A stretch of DNA of 11,144 nucleotides from Baffinella frigidus (Eukaryota > Cryptophyceae > Cryptomonadales > Baffinellaceae). Below, in pieces: positions 1-5,016 of the stretch. The notes below the pieces were generated by a model. The model was given only the letters and a program-made list of their open reading frames with translations, searched no databases and was not told the DNA's origin. Every line of letters begins with the position of its first letter. Positions within the stretch are counted from its first letter, which is position 1. A program made the translations under genes and the position numbers. The DNA lies in assembly GCA_026770585.1 (NCBI GenBank), contig MU646658.1, forward strand, positions 81,072 through 92,215, read 5' to 3'.

Positions 1-150
1 CCTAGACCTTACGCCCTACACCCTACACCCTACAACCTACGCCCTGCACCCTTCACCCTACACCCTACACCCCTACACTTTACACCTTGCACCCTACGCC
101 CTACACACCACGCCCTACACCTTACACCCAGCACCTCACACCCTAATCCC
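1..150. repeat. Degenerate telomere-like array, CCCTACA variant
   Basis: Tandem heptamers dominated by CCCTACA with CCCTGCA, CCCTTCA and CCCTACG variants, C-rich strand on +. It differs from canonical CCCTAAA by one base (A to C at the sixth position) and keeps the 7-bp spacing for several units. No gene is visible. It reads as old telomere-like repeat rather than an active chromosome end, because pure canonical units are absent. Confidence 0.85.
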
Positions 151-190
151 CATCATCTCTTCCCTGCAGGGTTCAGTACTAAATCGTTAT
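151..190 (+). other. Short non-repeat island with pyrimidine tract and CAG
   Basis: The run CATCATCTCTTCCCTGCAG (ending at 169) is a good match to a eukaryotic 3' splice acceptor: pyrimidine tract then CAG followed by G. Downstream, TTCAGTACTAAAT (172-184) is the reverse complement of the ATTTAGTACTG that starts the 154-bp satellite monomer near 5581. No reading frame of note follows. The acceptor reading is inference from consensus only. Confidence 0.35.
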
Positions 191-228
191 CAGGGTTTAG
201 GGTTTGGGGTTTGGGGGTTAGGGTTCAG
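191..228. repeat. Inverted telomere-like block (G-rich strand on +)
   Basis: About five TTTAGGG-like units (TTTAGGG, TTTGGGG, TTTGGGGG, TTAGGG, TTCAGG) run in the opposite orientation to the surrounding repeats. With the C-rich repeats from 282 on, it makes a head-to-head arrangement separated by about 53 bp of other sequence. This could come from a small inversion or an old end-to-end join. Confidence 0.8.
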
Positions 229-281
229 GAGGAGAGTTCGGGAGGGAAACTTTGCACCCGTCAAAGCGTTTCCTGCTGGTC
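229..281 (+). other. Island following the inverted telomere block, copy 1
   Basis: Non-repeat sequence whose core GTTCGGGAGGGAAACTTTGC resembles GTTGGGAGGGTAAGCTCTGC at 1759-1778. Both copies lie just right of an inverted G-strand telomere block, so block and island may be one duplicated module. One frame on + (from 229) reads GGEFGRETLHPSKRFLLVQP and then stops in the telomere repeat, so it is codon-like, but 20 codons are not enough to call a gene. No homologue is recognised. Confidence 0.4.
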
Positions 282-617
282 CAACCCTAACCCCTAAACC
301 CTAAACCCTAAACCCCAAACCATAAACCCTGAACCCTAAACCATAAACCCTGAACCCCAAAACCTGAACCCGGAACCCTGAACCCTGAACCCGGAACCCG
401 GAACCCGGAACCCGAAGCACGGAACCCGGAATCCTACCAAAACCCTGAACCCTTAACTCTGAACCCGGAACCCTGAACTCTAAGCCCGGAACCCTGAACC
501 CTAACTTTCAACCCTAAATCCTAACCTCTGAACCCTTCCCAAACCCTAAACCCCAAACCCCAAACTCCAAACTCCAAACCCCATTTCCAAACCTCGAACC
601 CCAAACTCTCAATCCAG
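282..617. repeat. Degenerate CCCTAAA/CCCGGAA/CCCTGAA array
   Basis: Telomere-like heptamers begin as CCCTAAA and CCATAAA, pass into CCCGGAA and CCCTGAA near 360-500, and end as CCCCAAA variants with single-base indels. No other structure is seen in this stretch of more than 300 bases. Confidence 0.85.
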
Positions 618-681
618 GGAGGCTGGGAGGGGTGGATGGAGACACTGCATGGCGGCCTACGGGGAACAACTTCGAATGTAA
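618..681 (+). other. Codon-like island after CAG
   Basis: A 64-bp non-repeat island starts directly after CAG (615-617). In the frame starting at 619 it reads as 20 sense codons (ending in the residues MAAYGEQLRM) and stops at TAA 679-681 as the telomere-like repeat resumes. No family is recognised. It may be a short exon or the end of one; chance cannot be excluded at this length. Confidence 0.3.
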
Positions 682-1164
682 ACCTTAAACCCAAAACCTG
701 AACCCGAAACCCGAAACCCGAAACCCTGAACCCTGAACCCTGAACCCTGAACCCTAAACCCTGAACCCTGAACTCTGAACCTTAAACCCTGCACCCTGCA
801 CCCCAAACCTTAATCCCTGAACTCTAAACCCTCAACCCTGACCTCTAAACCCTAAACCATAGACCATGAACCATGAACCCTGAACCCTGAACCCTGAACC
901 CTGAACCCTAAACCCTGAACCCTGAACCCTAAACCCTCAACCCTAAACCCTCAACCCTAAGTCTTAACCCCCAAACCCGGAACCCTACACCCTGAACCCT
1001 AAACCCTGAACCCTGAACCCTAAACCCTGAACCCTAAACCCCAGCCCTAAACCCTAGACCCTGAACCCTAAACCCTAAACTCTAAACCCTGAACCCGGAA
1101 CCCGGAACCCTGAACCCTAAACTCTAAACCCTAACTTTCAACCCTAAATTCTAACCCCTAAAAC
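682..1164. repeat. CCCTGAA/CCCTAAA telomere-like array
   Basis: About 480 bp of heptamers, mainly CCCTGAA and CCCTAAA, with CCCTCAA, CCATGAA and CCCTGCA variants and few indels. No gene or other element is seen. The CCCTGAA variant is homogenised over tens of units, which fits local slippage or unequal exchange. Confidence 0.88.
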
Positions 1165-1205
1165 CCTTTCAGAAGTCGTGCGGGACCTCCTTCATCCACA
1201 AATCC
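1165..1205 (+). other. Codon-like island after CCCTTTCAG
   Basis: The sequence CCCTTTCAG (to 1172) resembles a splice acceptor. The next bases read from 1175 as VVRDLLHPQ and then run into the repeat. A single exon-like fragment with no recognised homologue; very short, so low confidence. Confidence 0.25.
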
Positions 1206-1341
1206 AGAACCCAAAACCCAAAATCCGAAACCTGAAATACGAAACCCAAATCCCGAAATACGAAACCCGAAATACGAAACCCGAAACCCAAATCCCGAAA
1301 CCGAAACCCGCAAGCAGGGGAACCCCGAAACCCGAGAGCAG
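1206..1341. repeat. CCCGAAA / TACGAAA telomere-like array
   Basis: Heptamers of CCCGAAA alternate with AATACGAAA units, forming a short 14-bp higher-order pattern at about 1235-1285. The G-strand translation yields the Gly-Phe-Arg-rich open frames typical of this window. They are not treated as genes. Confidence 0.8.
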
Positions 1342-1397
1342 AGGGGCTTCGGGAAGGGTCGCGAGTAGAAGGGACGAGGATCGAAAGGGTGCCGTCG
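1342..1397 (+). other. Codon-like island bounded by CAG and GTGAAA
   Basis: A 56-bp island follows GAGAGCAG (to 1341) and ends at TCG before GTGAAA (GT at 1398-1399), an acceptable donor. The frame from 1344 (GLREGSRVEGTRIERVPS) is open throughout, and the donor falls between codons (phase 0). It is exon-like, but a second frame is also largely open and no family is recognised. Confidence 0.35.
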
Positions 1398-1405
1398 GTG
1401 AAACC

Positions 1406-1610
1406 CTAACCCGCAAGACCTCAACTCAAAACACCAGAAATTGGGCCCGAACCTACACCAGAAATTAGACCCGAACCCCGAAGCCCGAAATCCTACACTT
1501 TACACCCTCAACCCTAACCCTGGAATCAACCCCCCAAGCTCTGACCCCTAAACTCTGAATACGAATCCCGGGGCCCTAAACACGAAGTAGGAACCGACAC
1601 CCTGCACCTA
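1406..1610. repeat. Strongly degenerate telomere-like sequence
   Basis: CCCTAA-, CCCGAA- and CCCTGAA-like units with many indels and mixed spacers. ACACCAGAAATT occurs twice about 29 bp apart (1428 and 1457). Nothing else is supported here. Confidence 0.65.
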
Positions 1611-1612
1611 TA

Positions 1613-1632
1613 TGGCCACCCTAGGGTGGCCA
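1613..1632. repeat. Perfect 20-bp palindrome centred on CCCTAGGG
   Basis: TGGCCACCCTAGGGTGGCCA is identical to its reverse complement. Its centre joins a C-strand and a G-strand telomere-like triplet head to head. A palindrome this long can be a binding site for a dimeric protein or a joint left by fold-back repair. The following bases 1633-1684 hold no feature I can support. Confidence 0.85.
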
Positions 1633-1685
1633 CGGGGCCAAAGACATAGGCCTACAGTAGGGCTGTTGACAACGCTCTCTCTGCG

Positions 1686-1717
1686 TAGGGGTTAGGGTTC
1701 AGGGTTTAGGGTTTCGG
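1686..1717. repeat. Inverted telomere-like block 2 (G-rich strand on +)
   Basis: Units TAGGGG, TTAGGG, TTCAGGG, TTTAGGG and TTTCGGG run opposite to the main array. As at 191-228, the block is followed by a GGGAGGG-containing island, suggesting a repeated module. Confidence 0.8.
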
Positions 1718-1739
1718 GCTAGGCCTTTGGAGGGCGCTG

Positions 1740-1775
1740 GTTGGGAGGGTAAGCTCGAGTTGGGAGGGTAAGCTC
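1740..1775. repeat. 17-bp direct repeat, two copies, period 19
   Basis: GTTGGGAGGGTAAGCTC occurs at 1740-1756 and again at 1759-1775. The second copy continues into CTGCACCC, as in the related island at 229-281. Very local tandem duplication. Confidence 0.9.
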
Positions 1776-1791
1776 TGCACCCATGACCACT

Positions 1792-1860
1792 CTAGGCTGT
1801 TCCAGACTGTTCCAGGTTGTACAGCCTAAAACAACCTAGAACAGCACCGAAACAGCCTAG
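1792..1860. repeat. Imperfect inverted repeat (hairpin), CTAGGCTGTTCC arms
   Basis: The left arm 1792-1820 (starts CTAGGCTGTTCC, ends AGGTTGT) is the near reverse complement of the right arm 1831-1860 (starts ACAACCTAGAACAGC, ends AACAGCCTAG), with a 10-base loop. About 25 of 29 positions pair. The arms are built from a short repeat of the form CTGTTC(C/T)AGG, so the palindrome may be two inverted minisatellite blocks. AACAGCC repeats continue to about 1876. It could fold as RNA or be a fold-back element. Confidence 0.8.
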
Positions 1861-1991
1861 AACAGCCTCAAACAGCATACAACCCTGCCCTAAACCCCCT
1901 AAACCCATACACCCTTCCCCCAAATCCGAAACCCTGAACCCTGAACCCTAAAACCTTGACTCTAAACCCTGAACCCTGAACTCGAAACCCG

Positions 1992-2032
1992 AAGCCAGCT
2001 GGTGGCTCCCGCAAGCAACCCTGAACCAGTGG
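1992..2032 (+). other. GGTGGTGGCTT island, truncated copy 1
   Basis: AAGCCAGCTGGTGGCTCCCGCAAGCAA matches the first half of the islands at 2079 and 2324 (key shared words GGTGGCT and AAGCAA) and then passes directly into repeat. It is the most diverged and shortest of three copies. Confidence 0.5.
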
Positions 2033-2078
2033 GGGGGTTCCGTAACCCTGAATCCTGAACCGTGAACTCTGAACCTTG

Positions 2079-2143
2079 AACCAGGTGGTGGCTTGCGTAA
2101 GCAAGACACCGGGCACGGCAGTCGACGTCACCCTGCACCCATA
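2079..2143 (+). other. GGTGGTGGCTT island, copy 2
   Basis: Shares about 50 of 60 positions with the island at 2324-2384: GGTGGTGGCTT, CGTAAGCAAG, CACC and the core AGTCGACGTCACC. In the frame of CAG at 2082 it reads QVVACVSKTPGTAVDVT and stops in the repeat. The shared frame across copies is the reason for suspecting coding ancestry. Confidence 0.5.
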
Positions 2144-2217
2144 ACCATTCAACCCTGCACCCAAACCCCTAAATCCTAGCCTGTATCCCTAAACCATAAC
2201 CCCTGAATCCTGAACCT

Positions 2218-2300
2218 CATCTTCGTCTTCTTTATTAATCTCGATACAGGTCCTAAATGAGGCCCTTGAGCCTTGAGTTGAGTGATACACACGTCTATCC
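2218..2300 (+). other. Island with strong acceptor-like polypyrimidine tract
   Basis: TCATCTTCGTCTTCTTTATT, then AATCTCGATACAG (ending about 2249), is the best 3' splice-site look-alike in the window: a T/C tract, a possible branch region and CAG. The following GTCCTAAATGAGGCCCTTGAG reads VLNEALEP before TGA. The rest (to 2300) is unique sequence with no recognised feature. Confidence 0.4.
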
Positions 2301-2323
2301 TGAAGCCTGAACTCCAAACCCGA

Positions 2324-2384
2324 AGCAGGTGGTGGCTTCCGTAAGCAAGGCACCAGACAAGCCAGTCGACGTCACCGTGGTTTA
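2324..2384 (+). other. GGTGGTGGCTT island, copy 3
   Basis: The best-preserved copy. In the frame of CAG at 2326 it reads QVVASVSKAPDKPVDVTVVY before entering the CCCCAAA repeat. GTCGAC and GACGTC overlap in the core GTCGACGTCACC. The TCGACGTCACC word also appears at about 3451 inside the disrupted cassette copy 3. No protein family is recognised. Confidence 0.5.
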
Positions 2385-2419
2385 CCCCAAACCCCAAACC
2401 TTGAACCCTAAACCCTGGA

Positions 2420-2482
2420 CACCAAACACCAAACACCAAACACCAAACACCAAACACCAAACACCAAACACCAAACACCAAA
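2420..2482. repeat. Perfect (CACCAAA)9 heptamer array
   Basis: Nine uninterrupted CACCAAA units, a telomere-like heptamer variant. The same variant returns as five perfect units at 9532-9566, about 7 kb away, which points to repeated local homogenisation of one variant or transfer between sites. Confidence 0.95.
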
Positions 2483-2768
2483 CCCTGGACCCCAAACTCC
2501 AAACCCTTGACCCCAAACCCTGGACCCCGACCCCCAAACCTTGAACCCCAAACCCCAAACCCCAAACCACAAACCACAAACCACAAACCTCAAACCCCAA
2601 ACCACAAACCCCAAACCCCAAACCCCAACCCCTCAACCCCAACCCCTAAACCCCAAACCCCAAACCCCCAAACCCCAAACCCCAAACCCCAAACGCTGCA
2701 CCATAACCCCTAAACCCCAAACACCAAACACCAAACCCCACACCCCAACCCCTCAACCCGAAACGCAG
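2483..2768. repeat. CCCCAAA / CCACAAA array
   Basis: Heptamers CCCCAAA and CCACAAA with interspersed CCCTGGA and CCCCAAC units. Both strands give long open frames of low complexity (Pro-Lys-Pro-Gln on +, Gly-Val-Trp-Gly on -); these are repeat artefacts. Confidence 0.9.
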
Positions 2769-2834
2769 AGGCAGGCAGGGGAGCGCGACCCGACGGCGTT
2801 TATGGCCACTGGCGTAGCGGCTGTGGGGGAAGGT
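2769..2834 (+). other. ACTGG..GCGGCTGTGGGG cassette, copy 1
   Basis: Starts after CAG (to 2768) and ends at a donor-like GAAG|GTGGAC (GT 2833-2834). In frame it reads RQAGERDPTAFMATGVAAVG. Relative to copy 2 it lacks 21 bp (seven codons) between the codons for TA and FM, so the frame is kept. Copies lie at 306, 444 and 309 bp spacing, measured at the ACTGG core. Function unknown; an exon-like fragment is the leading reading. Confidence 0.5.
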
Positions 2835-2990
2835 GGACCCTACACCCTAAACCATAAACCTTACACTATAAACCATAAACCATAAACCATAAACCATAAA
2901 CCATAAACCATAAACCATAAACCATAAACCATACACCATACACCATAAACCCTATACCCTACACCCTACACCGTAAAACCTACGCCCTGA
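2835..2990. repeat. CCATAAA array with eight perfect units
   Basis: CCATAAA is repeated perfectly at 2873-2928, flanked by CCCTACA and CCATACA variants. Further CCATAAA runs occur at 3268-3295 and 10160-10215. Confidence 0.92.
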
Positions 2991-3040
2991 AGCTTACCGC
3001 CTCACCCTCCCACCCTCCCACCCCCCGCCAGAAACCCTGA
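2991..3040 (+). repeat. GCTTACCGCCTCACCC poly-C module, copy 1
   Basis: GCTTACCGCCTCACCC is followed by a CCCACC pyrimidine-rich tract and CCAG, then AAACCCTGAA. Three copies (2992, 3338, 3728) each lie upstream of a cassette copy. The layout (TCAC, C/T tract, CAG) resembles a branch point and acceptor, but the frame downstream has a stop (TAA 3066-3068) before the cassette begins. Confidence 0.7.
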
Positions 3041-3071
3041 ACACTAGATGCCAAACCCTACATTCTAAACC

Positions 3072-3140
3072 GACTCGACGGCGTTCCTCAACGAGCTCGT
3101 CGCGTTCATGACCACTGGTGAGGCGGCTGTGGGGCAAGGT
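3072..3140 (+). other. ACTGG..GCGGCTGTGGGG cassette, copy 2 (most complete)
   Basis: Reads in one frame from 3072 as DSTAFLNELVAFMTTGEAAV, then GQ, and ends in CAAG|GTAACC (GT 3139-3140), a near-consensus 5' splice donor. TAA lies just upstream in frame. Differences from the other copies are mostly third-position or conservative changes (TTC/TTT, GGT/GGC, GAG/GAA), with length differences of 3 and 21 bp. This suggests descent from a coding segment. No known family is recognised. Confidence 0.55.
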
Positions 3141-3337
3141 AACCTCAACGCGAAGCCTTGCACCCTCAACCCTCAACCCTAAACCCTGAACCCTAAAATC
3201 TCAACCCTGAGCCCTAAGCCCTAAGCCCTAAGCCCTCAACCCTCAGCCATACACCCTAAACTCTAAACCATAAACCATAAACCATAAACCATAAACCACA
3301 AACCACAAACCACAAACCATAACCTCTACACCCCAAC
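3141..3337. repeat. Telomere-like array with CCCTAAG, CCATAAA and CCACAAA runs
   Basis: CCCTAAG units (3208-3232), then four CCATAAA (3268-3295) and three CCACAAA (3296-3316) in phase. The last two runs abut without breaking the 7-bp phase, so one point change separates them. Confidence 0.88.
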
Positions 3338-3385
3338 GCTTACCGCCTCACCCCACCACCCCCCACCAGAAACCCTGAAGCCTAA
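3338..3385 (+). repeat. GCTTACCGCCTCACCC poly-C module, copy 2
   Basis: Same order as copy 1: GCTTACCGCCTCACCCC, C-rich tract, CCACCAG, AAACCCTGAA. It lies about 70 bp upstream of cassette copy 3. Confidence 0.7.
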
Positions 3386-3407
3386 ATACTAACCCCTAAA
3401 TGCTCAA

Positions 3408-3494
3408 TCGAATCGACGGCGTTGCTCAACGTTCTCGCGTTTCTGGTTCGTTCGACGTCACCAGTTCAACACCGTCTCCTCTCTCACTCACACT

Positions 3495-3550
<56 letters not shown>

Positions 3551-3584
3551 CACGGCCACTGGCGAGGCGGCTGTGGGGCAAGGT
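3408..3584 (+). pseudogene. Cassette copy 3, split by a CA microsatellite
   Basis: The left part (from the GAATCGACGGCG region) reads ESTALLNVLAF and matches copy 2 with one codon less. The right part (3550-3582) reads FTATGEAAVGQ and ends CAAG|GTGGAC. Between them is about 105 bp of CT- and CA-rich sequence, so the frame is shifted relative to copy 2 and the copy is broken if it ever coded. The microsatellite is described separately. Confidence 0.55.
3497..3547. repeat. (CA)25 dinucleotide microsatellite
   Basis: Uninterrupted CA for 51 bases, preceded by CTCTCACTCACACTCT. It is the only sizeable dinucleotide array in the window and sits inside cassette copy 3. Open frames through it encode only His-Thr repeats. 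Confidence 0.98.
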
Positions 3585-3727
3585 GGACCCCACACACTGA
3601 ACCCTAAACGAACCCTGAACCCTAAACCCTAAACCAACCCTAAACCCTAAACCCTAAACCCGAAACCCAACCCGAAACCCTAAACCCGAAACCTCAAACT
3701 CTAAACCCGAAATCCTACACCATGAAG
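3585..3727. repeat. CCCTAAA/CCCGAAA telomere-like array
   Basis: Heptamers with occasional AACCAACCC breaks. Near-canonical CCCTAAA dominates at 3625-3660. No gene is seen. Confidence 0.88.
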
Positions 3728-3775
3728 GCTTACCGCCTCACCCCCCTACCCCACACAAGAAACCCTGAACCCGAA
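3728..3775 (+). repeat. GCTTACCGCCTCACCC poly-C module, copy 3
   Basis: GCTTACCGCCTCACCCCCCT, then CCACACAAG and AAACCCTGAA. The acceptor-like CAG of copies 1 and 2 is AAG here. It lies upstream of cassette copy 4. Confidence 0.68.
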
Positions 3776-3852
3776 ATCCTGAAAAAAGTTAACCCCACAT
3801 CTTCAACCCTAAACCCTAAACCCTCAATCCCAAACCCTAAACCCTGAACCCT

Positions 3853-3893
3853 CTGTGTGTGTGACCGCTGGCGAAGCGGTTGTGGGGACAGGT
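3853..3893 (+). other. Cassette copy 4 (truncated)
   Basis: GTGTGTGTGACCGCTGGCGAAGCGGTTGTGGGGACAG|GTGGACC. Only the right half of the cassette remains: frame VTAGEAVVGT, with the donor-like CAG|GTGGAC kept (GT 3892-3893). The left half is replaced by repeat and a short GT run. Confidence 0.5.
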
Positions 3894-4119
3894 GGACCCT
3901 GAAACCCCTAACCCCTAAACCCTAAACCCTGAACCCTAAACCCTAAACCATAGACCTGTTAGCCCTAAACCCTAAACAAAAGCAATCGACGAGGGGCCTA
4001 CACCCTACACCCTAAACCCCAAACCCCCAAACCCCAAACCCTAAACCCCCAAACCCTGAACCCTAAACCCCTAAACCCTAAACCCCTGAACCCCTTAACC
4101 CTAAACCCTAAACCCTCAA
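3894..4119. repeat. CCCTAAA/CCCCTAAA/CCCCAAA array
   Basis: Near-canonical telomere-like units with occasional octamers (CCCCTAAA, CCCCTGAA). A short spacer at 3976-3999 (AAAAGCAATCGACGAGGGGCC) holds nothing recognised. Confidence 0.88.
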
Positions 4120-4175
4120 CTATCTTACCCTCGGCAATTTTCTTGTGCGTGGCAGGGTTGTGATGTGCTATCTCA
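4120..4175 (+). repeat. CTATCTTACCCTCGGCAATT direct repeat, copy 1
   Basis: About 55 bp matches 4408-4463 at roughly 90 percent: CTATCTTACCCTCGGCAATTTT, then GTGCGTG, CAGGGTTGTG and GTGCTATC. The two copies flank the hairpin and the large inverted repeat, so the block between may be an element with duplicated borders. The TTTTTG(C/T)GTGGCAG word recurs at about 4241 and 4607. Confidence 0.8.
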
Positions 4176-4212
4176 GCCTCTGAGGCTGAGTTCACAGATC
4201 ACAATCCTGCCA
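4150..4212. repeat. 63-bp compound hairpin
   Basis: Outer arms TGGCAGGGTTGTGAT (4150-4164) and ATCACAATCCTGCCA (4198-4212) pair with one mismatch. Inside lies a perfect 9-bp stem with a single-base centre (4172-4190). The inner and outer stems are separated by small bulges. This degree of pairing over 63 bases is unlikely by chance and suggests a fold-back element or a structured transcript. Confidence 0.85.
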
Positions 4213-4269
4213 TACCAACCCTTTCATGATAAATCCCCTATTTTTGCGTGGCAGTCCCCAAAAGCCCGG

Positions 4270-4393
4270 GCTTCATGACGAGTATAACATAGCATAAGAT
4301 ACCCCAACATGGCGTTCAGGCTACACAGCATAAAATACCCCAACTTTGTGCCATGTTAGGGTATGTTATGCTATCGTAGTCTCGTCATGAAGC
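4270..4393. repeat. 124-bp inverted repeat with 43-bp arms
   Basis: Arm 4270-4312 (starts GCTTCATGACGAG, ends AACATGG) and arm 4351-4393 (starts CCATGTTAGGGTATG, ends CTCGTCATGAAGC) are reverse complements at about 37 of 43 positions, with a 38-base loop. The loop carries a second partial copy of the left arm (GCATAAAATACCCCAAC, 4328-4344), so the right arm can pair with either of two left partners. It has the form of a fold-back or MITE-like element; no coding capacity. Confidence 0.88.
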
Positions 4394-4407
4394 ATACCCC
4401 TCTGTGC

Positions 4408-4463
4408 TATCTTACCCTCGGCAATTTTTGTGTGCGTGTCAGGGTTGTGCTGTGCTATCCTCG
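4408..4463 (+). repeat. CTATCTTACCCTCGGCAATT direct repeat, copy 2
   Basis: Second copy, 288 bp right of the first. It is followed by CCTCGTGATAAA, the first unit of the minisatellite. Confidence 0.8.
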
Positions 4464-4592
4464 TGATAAAGGGTTCAGGGTTTAGGTGTCAGCCTCGTGA
4501 TGATAATAAAAAGCCTCGTGATTAAAAAAAACTTCGTAATTAAAACAAGCCTCGTGGTCAAAAAAAGGGATTGGCCTCGTGATAATGATCAT
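4458..4592. repeat. Degenerate GCCTCGTGAT(N)AAAA minisatellite
   Basis: Units starting near 4458, 4492, 4513, 4531, 4549 and 4574 share (G)CCTCGTGAT followed by an A-rich tail, at spacings of 18-34 bp. A short G-strand telomere block (GGGTTCAGGGTTTAGG, 4471-4486) sits between the first two. The last unit ends in the palindrome AATGATCATT (4584-4593). Confidence 0.75.
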
Positions 4593-4593
4593 T

Positions 4594-4846
4594 AAAAATC
4601 ATAACCTGTTTGTGTGTGGCAGGTGCCGTTGGGTACCTTGTAAGCCTCCGCGTCGGAGTTCGTGACTTGATCGAGGGAGGGCACCTCAGCTCTTCCAACT
4701 CTCCCGGTTAGTGCTGGGAATTTCATCTCCGAACATACCAGAATCTGTCCTGATAAAAAGTCGTGAGATAGCATCATTTGATGCCTAAAATAGCATGTAC
4801 ACCCTTACCTTCCGCGTGGGGAGCCTAAGATCGTGGGACAGATTAT
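4594..4846. other. Unique sequence, partly codon-like, between minisatellite and satellite
   Basis: After TTTGTGTGTGGCAG (to 4621), one + frame runs from about 4588 to TAG at 4713 and includes AVGYLVSLRVGVRDLIEGG. The - strand is also open over 4592-4777 (including RAEVPSLDQVTNSDAEAYKV). Both cannot be the gene, and neither is recognised. AGGTGCC (4621-4627) and GGCACCT (4680-4686) are inverted, with a small CTCCG/CGGAG stem inside. GGTTAGTGCTGGGAATTTCA at 4707 faintly matches the satellite start. Confidence 0.35.
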
Positions 4847-4965
4847 GTCGTGTTCCGAAATTCAATTGGAGCCTTTTCTTCAAATCTGACGTCTCTCCCC
4901 TGGGAATTTGAGCCTTTTTGGGGATCTGGAAACAGAGTTAAGGCGGTTCGGGAAGCAAAGGTGCG
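4847..4965. repeat. Diverged 154-bp-family satellite monomer (outlier)
   Basis: AATTGGAGCC, CTTCAAATCTGACGTCT, CCCCTGGGAATTTGAGCC and AAGGCGGTTCG follow in the same order and spacing as in the monomers at 5581-6134. It is one isolated copy about 620 bp left of the array. Open frames across it are shared by all copies and reflect the repeat. Confidence 0.8.
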
Positions 4966-5016
4966 AGGAAGGTTCTGGGTTTGGGGTTCATCAACCCTCC
5001 CAATCGGCGTCCCATT

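Larger units (their letters stand above)
1877..2323. repeat. Degenerate CCCTGAA/CCCTAAA array carrying islands
   Basis: Telomere-like repeat, mostly CCCTGAA with CCTGAA hexamers, surrounds the separately listed islands at 1992, 2079 and 2218. A G7 run (2031-2037) interrupts it. No gene is seen. Confidence 0.75.

Noticed and set aside
1-150. Active terminal telomere at the left end
   Set aside because: Units are CCCTACA variants with errors; a live end should be canonical CCCTAAA, which is pure only at 7181-7327.
2176-2885. Long open frames on both strands (68-136 codons) rich in Gly-Phe-Gly-Val or Pro-Lys-Pro-Gln
   Set aside because: They follow the heptamer arrays, are open in several frames and both strands at once, and have a 7-residue period forced by the repeat.
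3400-3607. Two + strand frames of 61-66 codons across the CA repeat
   Set aside because: Most residues are His-Thr from the microsatellite, and both frames run through non-homologous flanks.
1-4119. CRISPR array (regular repeats with islands between)
   Set aside because: Repeat units are 7 bp, not 23-47 bp, islands vary widely in length and are themselves related, and no cas genes are present.
4621-4686. tRNA-like 7-bp outer stem AGGTGCC/GGCACCT with inner stem
   Set aside because: Length is 66, there is no recognisable D arm, anticodon arm or GGTTCRANTCC B box, and no CCA or terminator context.
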